64,000 nt of DNA from Xanthomonas cassavae CFBP 4642 (lineage in GTDB: Bacteria; Pseudomonadota; Gammaproteobacteria; Xanthomonadales; Xanthomonadaceae). The notes beneath the pieces are model-generated. The model searched no databases and was not told the origin of the DNA. It saw only the letters and a list, made by a program, of their open reading frames with translations. Positions 38,862-48,181 of the stretch are shown piece by piece; positions within the stretch are counted from its first letter, which is position 1; each line of letters opens with the position of its first letter. A program made the position numbers and the translations under genes. Location of the stretch: the NCBI RefSeq assembly GCF_000454545.1, contig NZ_CM002139.1, forward strand, positions 2,896,032-2,960,031. Reading direction: 5' to 3'.

Positions 38862-40226
38862 TCAAGCTATATAGATCGTCTTGATGTTCATGAACTCGTG
38901 GATGCCGTGATCGGCCAGCTCGCGGCCGAAGCCTGAGCGTTTGATGCCACCGAACGGGAGCCGCACATCGCTCTTGACCACCGAGTTGACGAAGGCGGCG
39001 CCGCAGTGCAGCTGCTGGGCGACGCGTTCGCCACGCTTGGCGTCCGCCGTCCAAACGCTGCCGCCCAGGCCGAAGGTGGTGTCGTTGGCCACGCGCACCG
39101 CGTCTGCTTCGTCGGCCACTCGAATGATCGAGGCCACCGGGCCGAAGAATTCCTCCGCGTACGCCGGCATGCCGGGGGCGACCTGGTCGAGGATCGTGGC
39201 CGGGTAGCCTGCATGCGAACCCGATACCGGCTCGCCGCCCAGCAATACCTTGGCACCCTTCTCCACGCTGGCCTGCACCTGCTTGTGCAATTCCTCGCGC
39301 AGGTCGGCGCGTGCCATCGGTGCGAGCGTCGTGCCTTCCTGCTGCGGGTCGCCCACCACGCGCTTGGACGCAGCGGCGACGAAACGCTCGATGAACGGGT
39401 CGGCGATGGCATCGACCACGATGAAGCGCTTGGCTGCGATGCAGGTCTGCCCGCTGTTGTCGAAGCGCGACTGCACCGCCGATTCCACCGTGTGCTCCAA
39501 GTCCGCATCGTCCAGCACGATGAAGGCATCGCTGCCGCCCAGTTCCATCACGCACTTCTTTAGCTGGTCGCCAGCGTTGGCAGCGAGCGAGCGCCCGGCG
39601 CGTTCGCTGCCGGTCAAGGTCACCGCAGCAATCCGATCGTCGCGCAGGACATCGGCGGCCTGGTCGTTGTCGATGTGCAATACATCGAACACGCCTGGCG
39701 GAATACCGGCCGCGTCCAGCACCTGCTTCATGGCGTCTGCGCAGCGCGGCACGTTGCTGGCGTGCTTGAGCAGCGACACGTTGCCGGCCATCAGGCCGGG
39801 CGCCAGGAACCGGAATGCCTGCCACAACGGAAAATTCCAGGGCATTACCGCAAACACGCAGCCCAGCGGCTCATAGCGCACATAGCTGGACTGCGCCTCG
39901 GTTGAAATCTCGTGCGGCGCCAGGTACTCGGCCGCATGATCGGCGTAATACGCGCAGGCCTGCGCGCACTTGTCGACTTCGGCCAACGCCTCGTGGCGCA
40001 GCTTGCCCATTTCGGCGGTCATGATGCGTTGCAGGTCATCACGTCGCTTGGTCAGTTCTTCGCCGACGCGTCGTAGCAACGCGCCGCGCTCGGCCAGCGG
40101 CAACGCGGCCCAGGCCGGAAATGCCTTGGCCGATGCGGCCAGGCGCGCTTCGATGCCGGCAGCGTCCAGGGTGTGCTGGGTGTGCTCGACCTGGCCGTTG
40201 GCCGGATTGACGGTGTCGTAGGACAT
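38862..40226 (-). CDS. NAD-dependent succinate-semialdehyde-type aldehyde dehydrogenase
   Basis: The 454-residue enzyme oxidises an aldehyde, most likely succinate semialdehyde, to its acid. Catalytic Cys262 lies in NSGQTCIAAKRF and Glu228 in VMELGGSDAF. VMPWNFPLWQAFRFLAP and the Rossmann-type TLTGSERAG are also present; the C-terminal PFGGIKRSGFGRELADHGIHEF is typical. The start at MSYDTVNPANG has a GGAG seven bases upstream; an earlier in-frame ATG is less well placed. It lies beside the polyamine transport genes and likely completes putrescine/GABA breakdown (like GabD/Sad). The exact substrate is inferred. Confidence 0.88.
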   Translation of the reverse strand: MSYDTVNPANGQVEHTQHTLDAAGIEARLAASAKAFPAWAALPLAERGALLRRVGEELTKRRDDLQRIMTAEMGKLRHEALAEVDKCAQACAYYADHAAEYLAPHEISTEAQSSYVRYEPLGCVFAVMPWNFPLWQAFRFLAPGLMAGNVSLLKHASNVPRCADAMKQVLDAAGIPPGVFDVLHIDNDQAADVLRDDRIAAVTLTGSERAGRSLAANAGDQLKKCVMELGGSDAFIVLDDADLEHTVESAVQSRFDNSGQTCIAAKRFIVVDAIADPFIERFVAAASKRVVGDPQQEGTTLAPMARADLREELHKQVQASVEKGAKVLLGGEPVSGSHAGYPATILDQVAPGMPAYAEEFFGPVASIIRVADEADAVRVANDTTFGLGGSVWTADAKRGERVAQQLHCGAAFVNSVVKSDVRLPFGGIKRSGFGRELADHGIHEFMNIKTIYIA

Positions 40227-40441
40227 GGCGTTCTCCAGTAGCAAGGCCGCCATGCTAGTGGCCGGAAAGTTGTAGCCGCGTCACAGCCGGCTCGAATCCG
40301 TGCAACGCTGTGTTTTCCGCTACCGCGACGCACTGCCGCACCTCCATCGTGCAACGCGCACCTGCAGCGGCGCCATGCGCGTCTACGCCCATCTGGCGGC
40401 CGGGTGCCAGAGGGCATTCGCCGCATTAACGCAACGCACGC

Positions 40442-41290
40442 TCAGGCAATCGCTTGCTGTGTCAGCTGCTGATCGCGCAGGCGGCGTTTTTCGCTGCGCG
40501 CCAGCAGCCACCAGCCGACCACCGCGGCAATCGAGACTGCCAGCACCATCAGCGTGGCCAGTGCGTTGATCTTGGGGCTGATGCCCAGCCGCACCGACGA
40601 GAACACCTTGATCGGCAGCGTGGTGGAACTGGGCCCGGCCAGGAAGCTGGCGATCACCACATCGTCCAGCGACAGCGTAAAGGCCAGCAGCCAGCCGGAG
40701 GCCAGGGCCGGAGCGATGATCGGCAAGGTGATCAGGAAGAACACCTTCAGTGGCGTCGCGCCCAGATCCATCGCGGCTTCTTCCAGCGAGCGGTCCAGCT
40801 CCTGCAGGCGCGAAGAAATCACCACCGTCACGAACGATACGGTGAAGGTGACATGCGCCACCCAGATCGCCACCGCGCCGCGTGGCGCGATACCGAGCAC
40901 CCCGCCCATCGAGACCAGCAGCAACAGGATCGACAGCCCGATGATCACTTCCGGCATCACCAGTGGCGCGGTGATCAAGGCACCGAACACGGTCTTGCCT
41001 GGGAATCTGCGCATGCGCACCATCGCCATGGCCGCCATGGTGCCGAGCACGGTCGATGCGCAGGCGGTCCAGAACGCCACCTCCAGGCTGACCCAGGCCG
41101 CGTCCAGCAGTTGCCGGTCGCGCAGCAATTGGCCATACCAGCGAGTGGAAAAGCCGCCCCACACCGTAGCCAGGCGCGAGGCGTTGAACGAATACACCAT
41201 CAGCAACAGGATCGGCAGATACAGAAAACCGAACCCCAGCGCGAGGATGCCCCCCCCCAGTACCCGCCCACCGCGCGAGGCGCGCATCAT
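40442..41290 (-). CDS. potI: Polyamine ABC transporter permease (PotI/SpuH-like)
   Basis: The 282-residue inner-membrane permease has six predicted helices and the BPD_transp_1 EAA loop (EEAAMDLGATPLKVFFLITLPIIAPAL). The first helix reads LYLPILLLMVYSFNAS, as in PotI and PotC. It overlaps the end of the preceding permease gene by 4 bases. With the potG-like ATPase and the potH-like permease it forms one membrane complex for putrescine or spermidine import; the binding-protein gene is separated by an efflux operon. Spacing and overlaps suggest one operon. Confidence 0.9.
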   Translation of the reverse strand: MMRASRGGRVLGGGILALGFGFLYLPILLLMVYSFNASRLATVWGGFSTRWYGQLLRDRQLLDAAWVSLEVAFWTACASTVLGTMAAMAMVRMRRFPGKTVFGALITAPLVMPEVIIGLSILLLLVSMGGVLGIAPRGAVAIWVAHVTFTVSFVTVVISSRLQELDRSLEEAAMDLGATPLKVFFLITLPIIAPALASGWLLAFTLSLDDVVIASFLAGPSSTTLPIKVFSSVRLGISPKINALATLMVLAVSIAAVVGWWLLARSEKRRLRDQQLTQQAIA

Positions 41291-42198
41291 GTCAGCCGCC
41301 CTTCCAGCTCGCGCTGCTGGTAACGGTGGAAGATCACGATCGGCACCAGCAACACCAGCAACATGACCGTGGCCACTGCTGCAGCCACCGGCCAGTCGCG
41401 ATTATTGAAGAATTCGCCCCACAACACGCGGCCGATCATCAAGGTATTCGGGCCGCCGAGCATTTCAGGAATGACGAACTCGCCCACCGCCGGAATCATC
41501 ACCAGCATGCAGCCGGCCACGATGCCGTTGCGCGACAGCGGCAAGGTGATGCGCACAAACGCCTGCCACGGACGCGCGCCCAGGTCGTAGGCCGCTTCCA
41601 GCAGGCGCTGGTCGTGCTTGACCAGATTGGCGTACAGCGGCAAGACCATGAAAGGCAGATAGCAATAGACGATGCCGATATAGGCGGCGATCGGCGTATA
41701 CAGCAACTGCAGCGGCTGCCGGATCACGCCGATCGCCAGCAACGCCTGATTGAGCAGGCCATTGCCATCGAGGATGCCGATCCAGGCATAGACACGGATC
41801 AGGAACGAGGTCCACGACGGCAGCACCACCAGCATCATCGCCACGTTGCGCGTGGCCAGCGGCAGGCGCGCGATCACATACGCCATCGGATAACCGATCA
41901 ACAACGTCAGTGCGGTGGAAATCGCCGCGATCTTGATCGAACTCAGGTACGCGGCCACGTACTGGCTGTCGCGCAACAGCACCAGATAATTGCCCAGTTG
42001 CAGCTTGACGCTCACCGCGCCATCGGCCGCATACGCGAACAGCGGCGTATACGGCGGCATCGCGGTGGCGCGCTCGGCAAACGAGATCTTCAACACGATC
42101 AGGAACGGGATCGCGAAGAACACCAGCAACCAGAGATACGGCGCGGCGATCACGCCCCAGCGCGCACCCGGCACCCCGCGGCGGAACAGGCGCGTCAT
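41287..42198 (-). CDS. potH: Polyamine ABC transporter permease (PotH/SpuG-like)
   Basis: The 303-residue permease has six helices, the first from about 16 (AAPYLWLLVFFAIPFLIVLKISF, typical of PotB/PotH). The EAA loop reads LEAAYDLGARPWQAFVRITLPLSRNGIVAGCMLVMIPAVGEFVIPEMLGG. The start at MTRLFRRGVPG (42198) overlaps the stop of the ATPase gene by four bases (ATGA). It pairs with the PotI-like permease encoded next. The transported substrate is inferred from neighbours. Confidence 0.9.
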   Translation of the reverse strand: MTRLFRRGVPGARWGVIAAPYLWLLVFFAIPFLIVLKISFAERATAMPPYTPLFAYAADGAVSVKLQLGNYLVLLRDSQYVAAYLSSIKIAAISTALTLLIGYPMAYVIARLPLATRNVAMMLVVLPSWTSFLIRVYAWIGILDGNGLLNQALLAIGVIRQPLQLLYTPIAAYIGIVYCYLPFMVLPLYANLVKHDQRLLEAAYDLGARPWQAFVRITLPLSRNGIVAGCMLVMIPAVGEFVIPEMLGGPNTLMIGRVLWGEFFNNRDWPVAAAVATVMLLVLLVPIVIFHRYQQRELEGRLT

Positions 42199-43325
42199 GC
42201 GGTGAGCACCACGCCGTCGTCCTCGCCCCAGCCTACCCACACGGCATCGCCCCAGGTCAGCGCTTCGCTGGCCCAGCGCTGGCGATTGGCGAAGTCGGCC
42301 ATCAGCTTGACCCCGCTGGGCAGGCGCACGTGATACACCGAATGGCTGCCGAAATAGGCGATGTCCTCGATCACACCCTGCGCCTTGTTGCAGGCCTGCG
42401 CCGGCTCGTCCTTGCCGATGGCGAGCTTTTCCGGGCGCAGCGCAAACGCCACCGCCTGCCCTTCGAAGCCGGTGATGCCATGGCCGATACGGATCGGGGC
42501 GTCAAAGGCAGGCGTCTTCAAGGCGACGTAGTCCGGCTGGTCCTCGGCAATGACCGCATCGACCAGATTCACCGAACCGATGAATTCAGCGGCGAAGCGA
42601 TTGGCCGGTTGTTCGTAGATTTCGTCCGGCGTGCCGACCTGCTGGATCCAGCCCTGGTCCATCAGCGCGATGCGCGTGGCCATGGTCATCGCCTCTTCCT
42701 GATCGTGGGTGACCATCACGCAGGTGACGCCGGAGGTCTCGATGATGTTGACCAGTTCCAGCTGCATCTGCGAGCGCAGCTTCTTGTCCAGCGCGCCCAT
42801 CGGCTCATCCAGCAACAGCAGCTTGGGCCGCTTGGCCAACGAGCGCGCCAGCGCCACCCGTTGCTGCTGGCCCCCGGACAACTGATGCGGCTTGCGCCGG
42901 GCCAGCGCGCCCAGCTGCACCAGCTCCAGCATTTCGCCGACACGGGTGGTGACCGCCGCCTTCGACAGCCCTTCCTGCTTCAGCCCGAAGCCGATGTTCT
43001 GTTCCACGCTCATATGCGGAAACAGCGCATACGCCTGGAACATCATGTTGATCGGGCGCTCGTACGGCGGCAGCGCGTCGATGGGCTGACCATCCAGGGT
43101 GATGCGCCCCTTGGTAGGCCGCTCGAAACCGGCCAGACAGCGCAGCAAGGTGGATTTGCCGCTGCCCGACCCGCCCAACAGCGCGAAGATTTCGCCCTTG
43201 CGGATCTGCAGGCTGACATCGTCCACCGCAACGAAGCCGTCGAACTCCTTGCGCACCGCGTCGATGGACAGATAACCGGCATCGGCAGGGCTGGAAGCTG
43301 GCGACATGGCCTCGGGCAGTGACAT
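42195..43325 (-). CDS. potG: Polyamine ABC transporter ATP-binding protein (PotG/SpuF-like)
   Basis: The 376-residue ATPase has Walker A GGSGSGKST (51-59), a Q-loop in MMFQAYALFPHMSVEQNI, the signature LSGGQQQR, Walker B LLLLDEPMGALDKKLR, and the switch His in VTHDQEEAMT. The C-terminal TOBE-type domain (about 285-370: PIRIGHGITGFEGQAVAFALRPEKLAI) is as in PotA and PotG. The start at MSLPEAMSPASS is preceded by GAGAG. It energises the two permeases encoded downstream. Confidence 0.93.
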   Translation of the reverse strand: MSLPEAMSPASSPADAGYLSIDAVRKEFDGFVAVDDVSLQIRKGEIFALLGGSGSGKSTLLRCLAGFERPTKGRITLDGQPIDALPPYERPINMMFQAYALFPHMSVEQNIGFGLKQEGLSKAAVTTRVGEMLELVQLGALARRKPHQLSGGQQQRVALARSLAKRPKLLLLDEPMGALDKKLRSQMQLELVNIIETSGVTCVMVTHDQEEAMTMATRIALMDQGWIQQVGTPDEIYEQPANRFAAEFIGSVNLVDAVIAEDQPDYVALKTPAFDAPIRIGHGITGFEGQAVAFALRPEKLAIGKDEPAQACNKAQGVIEDIAYFGSHSVYHVRLPSGVKLMADFANRQRWASEALTWGDAVWVGWGEDDGVVLTA

Positions 43326-43473
43326 GAATTCTCTCGATGGCGGCAGGCGCAGGCGCCATGCACGGCGTCTGCGCACCATCATGACAAAAGCCAGATTGGC
43401 CTGCAGGCTACCCGGCCGGTCGCGGCGCGAAGCAACGCATTGCCTATCCGCTCAACGAGCGGCCGCCAACGCC

Positions 43474-44964
43474 TCAGCGCCGTTCCTGCGGCGCCTCGCT
43501 CCAGCCCAGCCCCAGGCTCTTCTGCAAGGCCACGTAATTCACCAGCAGCTGCACCTGCGCCTGTGCGGCGGCGTCCTGCGCGGAGAGCTGCTGGCGTTGT
43601 ACATCCAGCAGGTCGATCGACGAGGTGGCGCCGGCATCGCGGCGTTGCTGCATCAGCCCGGCCGAGCGCGTGGCCGAGGCTTCGGCCTGGCGCGCCACCA
43701 CCAGCTGCTTGCGCGCCGAGCCGAAATGCGACAGCGCTGCATTGGCATCCTGCAAGGCACCCAGTACCGCCGCCTCGTAGGCGGCCTCGCGACCGGCGTT
43801 GCCGGCGCGCGCCTGATCCACTTGCGCACGGGTCTTACCGAAATCGAAGATCGACCAGCGCAGCATCGGCACCGCCAGGGTGGTCGACGCATCGGAATTG
43901 AAATCGCTGGGTGACCCGGCCACCCAGCTCAGCCCGCCCAGCAAGGTCACCTGCGGGAAATAGCCGTTCAGCGCCTCGCCGATCTGTGCGCTGGAGGCAG
44001 CCAGCTCGCGCTCGGCCTTGCGCACGTCCGGGCGACGGCGGATCAGCGCGCCGGCATCGTCCACGCGCACCTGGGTGGGCAACATCGGCAACGGCTGGGC
44101 CGTGCTCAACTGGGCGTCCAGCGCGCCGGGCTCGCGCCCGACCATCAGCGCCAGCTGGTCCTGCGCTTCCTGTGCCTGCATTTCCAGCGGCAGGCGTTGC
44201 GCCTGCTGCTGCTGCACCTGGGTGGCGATCTGTTCGACCTGCAGGTCCGACGCGGTACCCTGGCGACGGCGCTGCTGCACCAGCTGCAGAGACTGGCGGA
44301 TCTTGGCCAGATTGGCATCGGCGATCGCCAGCCGCGCCTGCAACCCACGGTAGTTGAGGTACACCTGCCCGACTTCGGCAGCCAGCTGCACCTGTGCGTC
44401 GGCCAGTTCGGCCTCGGACGCCTGTGCCTGGGCCAGTGCGCCTTCGGCGGCACGCCGCCGACGGCCGAAGAAATCCAGCTCCCAGCTGGCGTCGAAGCCG
44501 GCGCTGTAGATCTGGGTCTTTTCCAGATCCAGCGCCTGGCTGCCTTGCGTGGGCGGCTGCCCCTGCTGGCCGTTCTGCAGGCCGCCCAGGGTGTCCACGA
44601 TGGTCTGCGGCGGCTCGGCATACGCGTACACCGCACTGGCATTGAGCTTGGGCAGACGCTCGGCGCGGCGCTGGCGGGCCAGGGCGCGGTTGGCGCGCAG
44701 GCGTGCCTGCGCGGCGCGCAGATTGGGGCTGTCGGCCAGCGCCTGGGTCACCAGTTGGGTCAGGGTCGGGTCGTGCAGCTCCTCCCACCAGTGATTCAAC
44801 GGTGCGGCGGCCACCACGTCCGCGCTGCTGGCGCGATGCAGCGCCGGGGCCTGCATGGCCGCATCGGCCACCGGTGGGGCCTTGGTGTAATCGGGGCCGA
44901 GCATGCAGCCACCGAGCACGACGGCGCTCAACGCCGCGGCCAGCGGCATGCGGAGCAGGCGCAT
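43474..44964 (-). CDS. Outer-membrane efflux lipoprotein (OprM/NodT-type)
   Basis: The 496-residue TolC-like protein starts with a lipoprotein signal, MRLLRMPLAAALSAVVLGGC (Cys20 lipidated). The NodT-type repeats follow: WWEELHDPTLTQLVTQALADSPNLRAAQARLRANRA, SWELDFFGRRRRAAEGALAQAQASEAELADAQV, a long alpha-barrel region, and the second repeat with LIRRRPDVRKAERELAASSAQIGEALNGYFPQV and RWSIFDFGKTRAQVDQARA. It is the outer-membrane exit for the EmrAB-like pair encoded just upstream, ending within the polyamine locus. TTG 44982 is a less likely start. Confidence 0.91.
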   Translation of the reverse strand: MRLLRMPLAAALSAVVLGGCMLGPDYTKAPPVADAAMQAPALHRASSADVVAAAPLNHWWEELHDPTLTQLVTQALADSPNLRAAQARLRANRALARQRRAERLPKLNASAVYAYAEPPQTIVDTLGGLQNGQQGQPPTQGSQALDLEKTQIYSAGFDASWELDFFGRRRRAAEGALAQAQASEAELADAQVQLAAEVGQVYLNYRGLQARLAIADANLAKIRQSLQLVQQRRRQGTASDLQVEQIATQVQQQQAQRLPLEMQAQEAQDQLALMVGREPGALDAQLSTAQPLPMLPTQVRVDDAGALIRRRPDVRKAERELAASSAQIGEALNGYFPQVTLLGGLSWVAGSPSDFNSDASTTLAVPMLRWSIFDFGKTRAQVDQARAGNAGREAAYEAAVLGALQDANAALSHFGSARKQLVVARQAEASATRSAGLMQQRRDAGATSSIDLLDVQRQQLSAQDAAAQAQVQLLVNYVALQKSLGLGWSEAPQERR

Positions 44965-44968
44965 GGAA

Positions 44969-46555
44969 TCAATGCATCGCAAGGTGCGTCCCCTTGGGTA
45001 ACGGCTTGAGCAAAAAGGCCAGCGGGATCGTGCACACCACGATCATGCCGAAGATCCAGAACAGGTCGCTGTAGGTCATCACCAGCGCCTGCTGTTGCAC
45101 CACCCGCGCGAACTGCGCCATCGAGCGAATCGCCGCCTCGCCCCCCGCGCTGCCCTGCATCTGCGCGCTCAGGCCGGCCAGCGCCTCCTGCGCACGCGGG
45201 GCGTTGGCGGTGATCGAGCTGCCGATGGTTTCGGTGTGGAAGGTCATGCGCCGCTCCTGGAAGGTGGAGATCAGCGCCAGGCCGACCGAACCGCCCAGGT
45301 TGCGGCCGGCATTGAACAGGCCAGAGGCATCGCCGGCCAGTTCCGGCGGCACCGAAGAAATGGCCGCCTGGTTGAGCGACATCATCGCCAGCGCCAGCCC
45401 GCAGCCCTGCAGCAGCTGCCCGGCGACGAAATGCATGCCCACCGTATCGGCGGTCAGCGACAGGTTGACGAAGCAGGCGGCGGCAAAGCACAGCAGGCCG
45501 GCGATCACCAGGATGCGCACGTCCACCACTTCGAGCAGCTTGGGCATCATCGGCATCAGCAGCACGGTGGGCAGCCCGGACAGCAGCAGCACATAGCCGG
45601 CCTGCTCGGTGTTGTAGCCGGAGATGACCGCCAGGAACTGCGGAATCATGTACATCACGCCGAACAGGATCATGCCCACCGCCATGACCATGATGAATAC
45701 CGCACCGAAGCTGCGGTGCAGCAGCAGCGACAGGTCGATCACCGGCGCACGTTTGCGGAACTGACCAACGATCAATGCAATGAAGCCGCTCAGGGCGATC
45801 AGGCTCAGCGTATTGATCTCGCTGGATTCGAACCAGCGCTCGCGCTGGCCTTCTTCCAGCACCACGGTAAGCCCGCCCAGCCCGGCGGTGAGGCCGTAGA
45901 TGCCCAGCCAGTCGGCATCGAGCAGGCCGGCCCAGTTGCCCTTCTCATGCTCCAGCCCCAGCAGCAGCAGCGCCACCAGGCCCATGCAGATCGGCACGTT
46001 GATGAAGAAGGCGTAGTGCCAGCTGACGTTTTCGGTGAGCCAGCCGCCCAGCAGCGGGCCGATCACCGGCCCCATGATCACGGTCATGCCGAACAGCGCG
46101 GTGCCCATGGTCTGCTGGCTGGGCGGCAGCCGGGTGGCCACGATGGTCAGCGCGGTGGGAATCAACGCGCCACCAGCCAGGCCCTGGCCGACGCGGCCGA
46201 TGATCATCATCGGCAACGAGGTCGACAGGCCGCACACCACCGAGAAGGCGGTGAACATCACCGCGCAGATCAGCAGGAAGTTGCGCAGGCCCAGCGTGCG
46301 CACGAACCAGCCGGTGAGCGGGATCATGATGATCTCCGCCACCAGATAGGCGGTGGAGATCCAGGTGCCTTCGGTGCCGCTGGCGCCCACCTCGCCCTGG
46401 ATGGTGGGCAGCGCGGCGTTGACGATGGAGATGTCCAGCGTGGCCATGAACGAGCCGATGGTGCCGGCCAGCACCGCCAGCCACGCGCCCGGGCCGGCCT
46501 TCTCGCGGCCTGCGCTGCCGCCGGCGCTCTGGCCGGTGGCGGCCGCTGCGCTCAT
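44969..46555 (-). CDS. emrB: EmrB-type DHA2 family MFS drug exporter
   Basis: The 528-residue exporter has 14 predicted helices and the DHA2 signatures: FMATLDISIVNAALPTIQGEVGASGTEGTWISTAYLVAEII (Asp in TM1, as in EmrB), GRVGQGLAGGALIPTALTIVATRLP (motif C region), GPVIGPLLGGWLTENVSWHYAFFINVP. It exports hydrophobic drugs or toxins with proton antiport. The 3' end comes four bases before the outer-membrane gene's start; the 5' end overlaps emrA by 4 bases. Regulation is not apparent: no MarR or TetR gene lies next to it. Confidence 0.93.
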   Translation of the reverse strand: MSAAAATGQSAGGSAGREKAGPGAWLAVLAGTIGSFMATLDISIVNAALPTIQGEVGASGTEGTWISTAYLVAEIIMIPLTGWFVRTLGLRNFLLICAVMFTAFSVVCGLSTSLPMMIIGRVGQGLAGGALIPTALTIVATRLPPSQQTMGTALFGMTVIMGPVIGPLLGGWLTENVSWHYAFFINVPICMGLVALLLLGLEHEKGNWAGLLDADWLGIYGLTAGLGGLTVVLEEGQRERWFESSEINTLSLIALSGFIALIVGQFRKRAPVIDLSLLLHRSFGAVFIMVMAVGMILFGVMYMIPQFLAVISGYNTEQAGYVLLLSGLPTVLLMPMMPKLLEVVDVRILVIAGLLCFAAACFVNLSLTADTVGMHFVAGQLLQGCGLALAMMSLNQAAISSVPPELAGDASGLFNAGRNLGGSVGLALISTFQERRMTFHTETIGSSITANAPRAQEALAGLSAQMQGSAGGEAAIRSMAQFARVVQQQALVMTYSDLFWIFGMIVVCTIPLAFLLKPLPKGTHLAMH

Positions 46556-47745
46556 CGCGCGCGCTCCTGCTCCTGCACGCGGTCGGATTCTTCTTCGGCG
46601 CGTTGCTTGGCGTCCTTGGCCGAGCGGGTATCCACGGTCACTTCCACCGACATACCCGGCACCAGCACCTTGCGCGCCTCCTCGCCGGCCAGCACGCGGA
46701 TGCGCACCGGCACGCGCTGCACCACCTTGGTGAAGTTGCCGGTGGCGTTTTCCGGCGGCAATAGCGCGAACTGCGAGCCGGTACCCGGCGACAGGCTCTC
46801 GACCTTGCCATGCAGTTTCACGCCCGACAGCGCGTCCACCTCGATCTCGGCCGGCTGGCCGGGGCGCATCAGGCCGACCTGGGTTTCCTTGAAATTGGCG
46901 ACCAGGTACAGCGATTCCTGCGGCACGATGGTCATGGTGCGAGTGCCGGCGGCGAGAAACTGCCCTTCCTGCACGGTCTTGTCGCCGACCCGGCCGTGGA
47001 TACGGCTGGTCAGGCGGGTGTCTTCCACCGCCACACGTGCCTGGTCGGCATCGGCGGTGGCCTGCTTCAGGCCGGCCTGGGCCTGTTCCAGCTGCGCCTT
47101 GCTGGCCTGGATCTGGCTTTGCGCCCCGGTGGCCTGCGCCTGTGCGGCGTCGTACTGGGCGCGGGCGCGGGCCAGTTCGTGCTGCAGGCTTTCCTGGTGC
47201 TCATGGGTGTCGGCGCCGGAGGCCGCCAGCGGCGCAAAGCGCTTCACTTCGGCCCGGGCGAAGGTGAGGCTGGCCGCGGCCGAGGTCACCTGGGTCCGCG
47301 CCTGCACCAGCGCCGCTTCCTGTCCGGCCACATTGGCAGTGGCGGCCACGATGTCGGCCTGGCGTGCGGCAATGGCTGCCTCGGCCTGCTGCAGGGTGGC
47401 CTGATAGGTGCGGTCATCGATCTGCAGCAGCGGCTGGCCGGCGTCCACGATCTGGTTGTCGCCCACCAGCACCTTGGTCACATAGCCGCTGACACGCGGC
47501 GCCACCGCCACCGAATCAGCCTGCAGATAGGCGTTATTGGTGTCCTGCATGTAGCGGCCCTTGATCAGGTGATAGGCCAGCCAGACCACCAACAGCACCA
47601 GCACCAGCACGCCCACCAGGATCAGGGTCCACTTGACCTTGGGATTCTTCAGCGGCGACGGCTTGGGCGGTTGCTGGGCCTCATCGCCCTGGGCATCGGC
47701 GGACGAATCGCGGCCATCATTGGACGGGTGGTCTTGGTTGCTCAA
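46552..47745 (-). CDS. emrA: EmrA-type membrane fusion protein of tripartite efflux pump
   Basis: The 397-residue adaptor has one inner-membrane helix (KWTLILVGVLVLVLLVVWLAYHLI, about 38-61) and the HlyD-family lipoyl/barrel pieces: NNAYLQADSVAVAPRVSGYVTKVLVGDNQIVDAGQPLLQIDDRTYQ. A long Ala/Gln coiled-coil hairpin follows, then GRVGDKTVQEGQFLAAGTRTMTIVP and VRIRVLAGEEARKVLVPGMSVEVTVDT. The start is taken as TTG 47745, nine bases after AGGA; an ATG 28 codons upstream reads through an Arg-rich stretch and is less likely. It is the first gene of the emrA-emrB-oprM operon. Confidence 0.9.
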   Translation of the reverse strand: MSNQDHPSNDGRDSSADAQGDEAQQPPKPSPLKNPKVKWTLILVGVLVLVLLVVWLAYHLIKGRYMQDTNNAYLQADSVAVAPRVSGYVTKVLVGDNQIVDAGQPLLQIDDRTYQATLQQAEAAIAARQADIVAATANVAGQEAALVQARTQVTSAAASLTFARAEVKRFAPLAASGADTHEHQESLQHELARARAQYDAAQAQATGAQSQIQASKAQLEQAQAGLKQATADADQARVAVEDTRLTSRIHGRVGDKTVQEGQFLAAGTRTMTIVPQESLYLVANFKETQVGLMRPGQPAEIEVDALSGVKLHGKVESLSPGTGSQFALLPPENATGNFTKVVQRVPVRIRVLAGEEARKVLVPGMSVEVTVDTRSAKDAKQRAEEESDRVQEQERAR

Positions 47746-48181
47746 AGGAAGGCGTCCTATGTGTCGTGGGCGAGGCGCGCGACGGCGTGCCGCCATGGCG
47801 GCGCCAGCAAGCGCGGCGAAACCATACAATTATTTAAACCCGTCAGTACAGATTGTGTGACGAGCCTGGTCAGCCGCCGCTGGGCTTGCGCAGGCCTAGG
47901 CCCTGCGTGGTTGGTCACGCATCGCGTCAACCGGGCACGCGACCACGGAACGGCGCCGTACCAGCCGCTCGCAGCTGCAACCAGGTCTGCAGTGTTGGCG
48001 ACCACCATGGATTCTTATGGGAACGCGGCCGCCTGCGCCGCGTCGGTGGGTGGTGCTTAGACCGGCCCGCAATCCGTTGCGGGCGGTGGTCAGACGGCCG
48101 TGGACGGCGCGCAGGAATCCGGAGTGCGGCTTCCAAGCTCCGGCCTTGCCCGTTCGGAGGCCGCACAGGCGTGCGCAGCAG
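47746..48181. other. Intergenic region with AT-rich patch upstream of emrA
   Basis: 436 bases between emrA and the polyamine-binding protein gene, both on the minus strand. A short AT-rich patch (TTTAAATAATTGTAT on the minus strand, 47837-47823) stands out about 80 bases upstream of the TTG. It may hold the emr promoter, but a clear -35/-10 pair was not seen. No gene is supported. Confidence 0.4.
47822..47862 (-). promoter_or_regulatory. Candidate emrA promoter region
   Basis: The only AT-rich sequence in this intergenic space lies here, with CTGTACTGACGGGT just upstream on the minus strand, a half-site-like motif that could be an operator. Evidence is compositional only. Confidence 0.22.

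Noticed and set aside
45095..47404. 769-codon plus-strand frame across emrA and emrB
   Set aside because: Antisense to two well-supported efflux genes; His/Gln/Arg-rich composition typical of a shadow frame.
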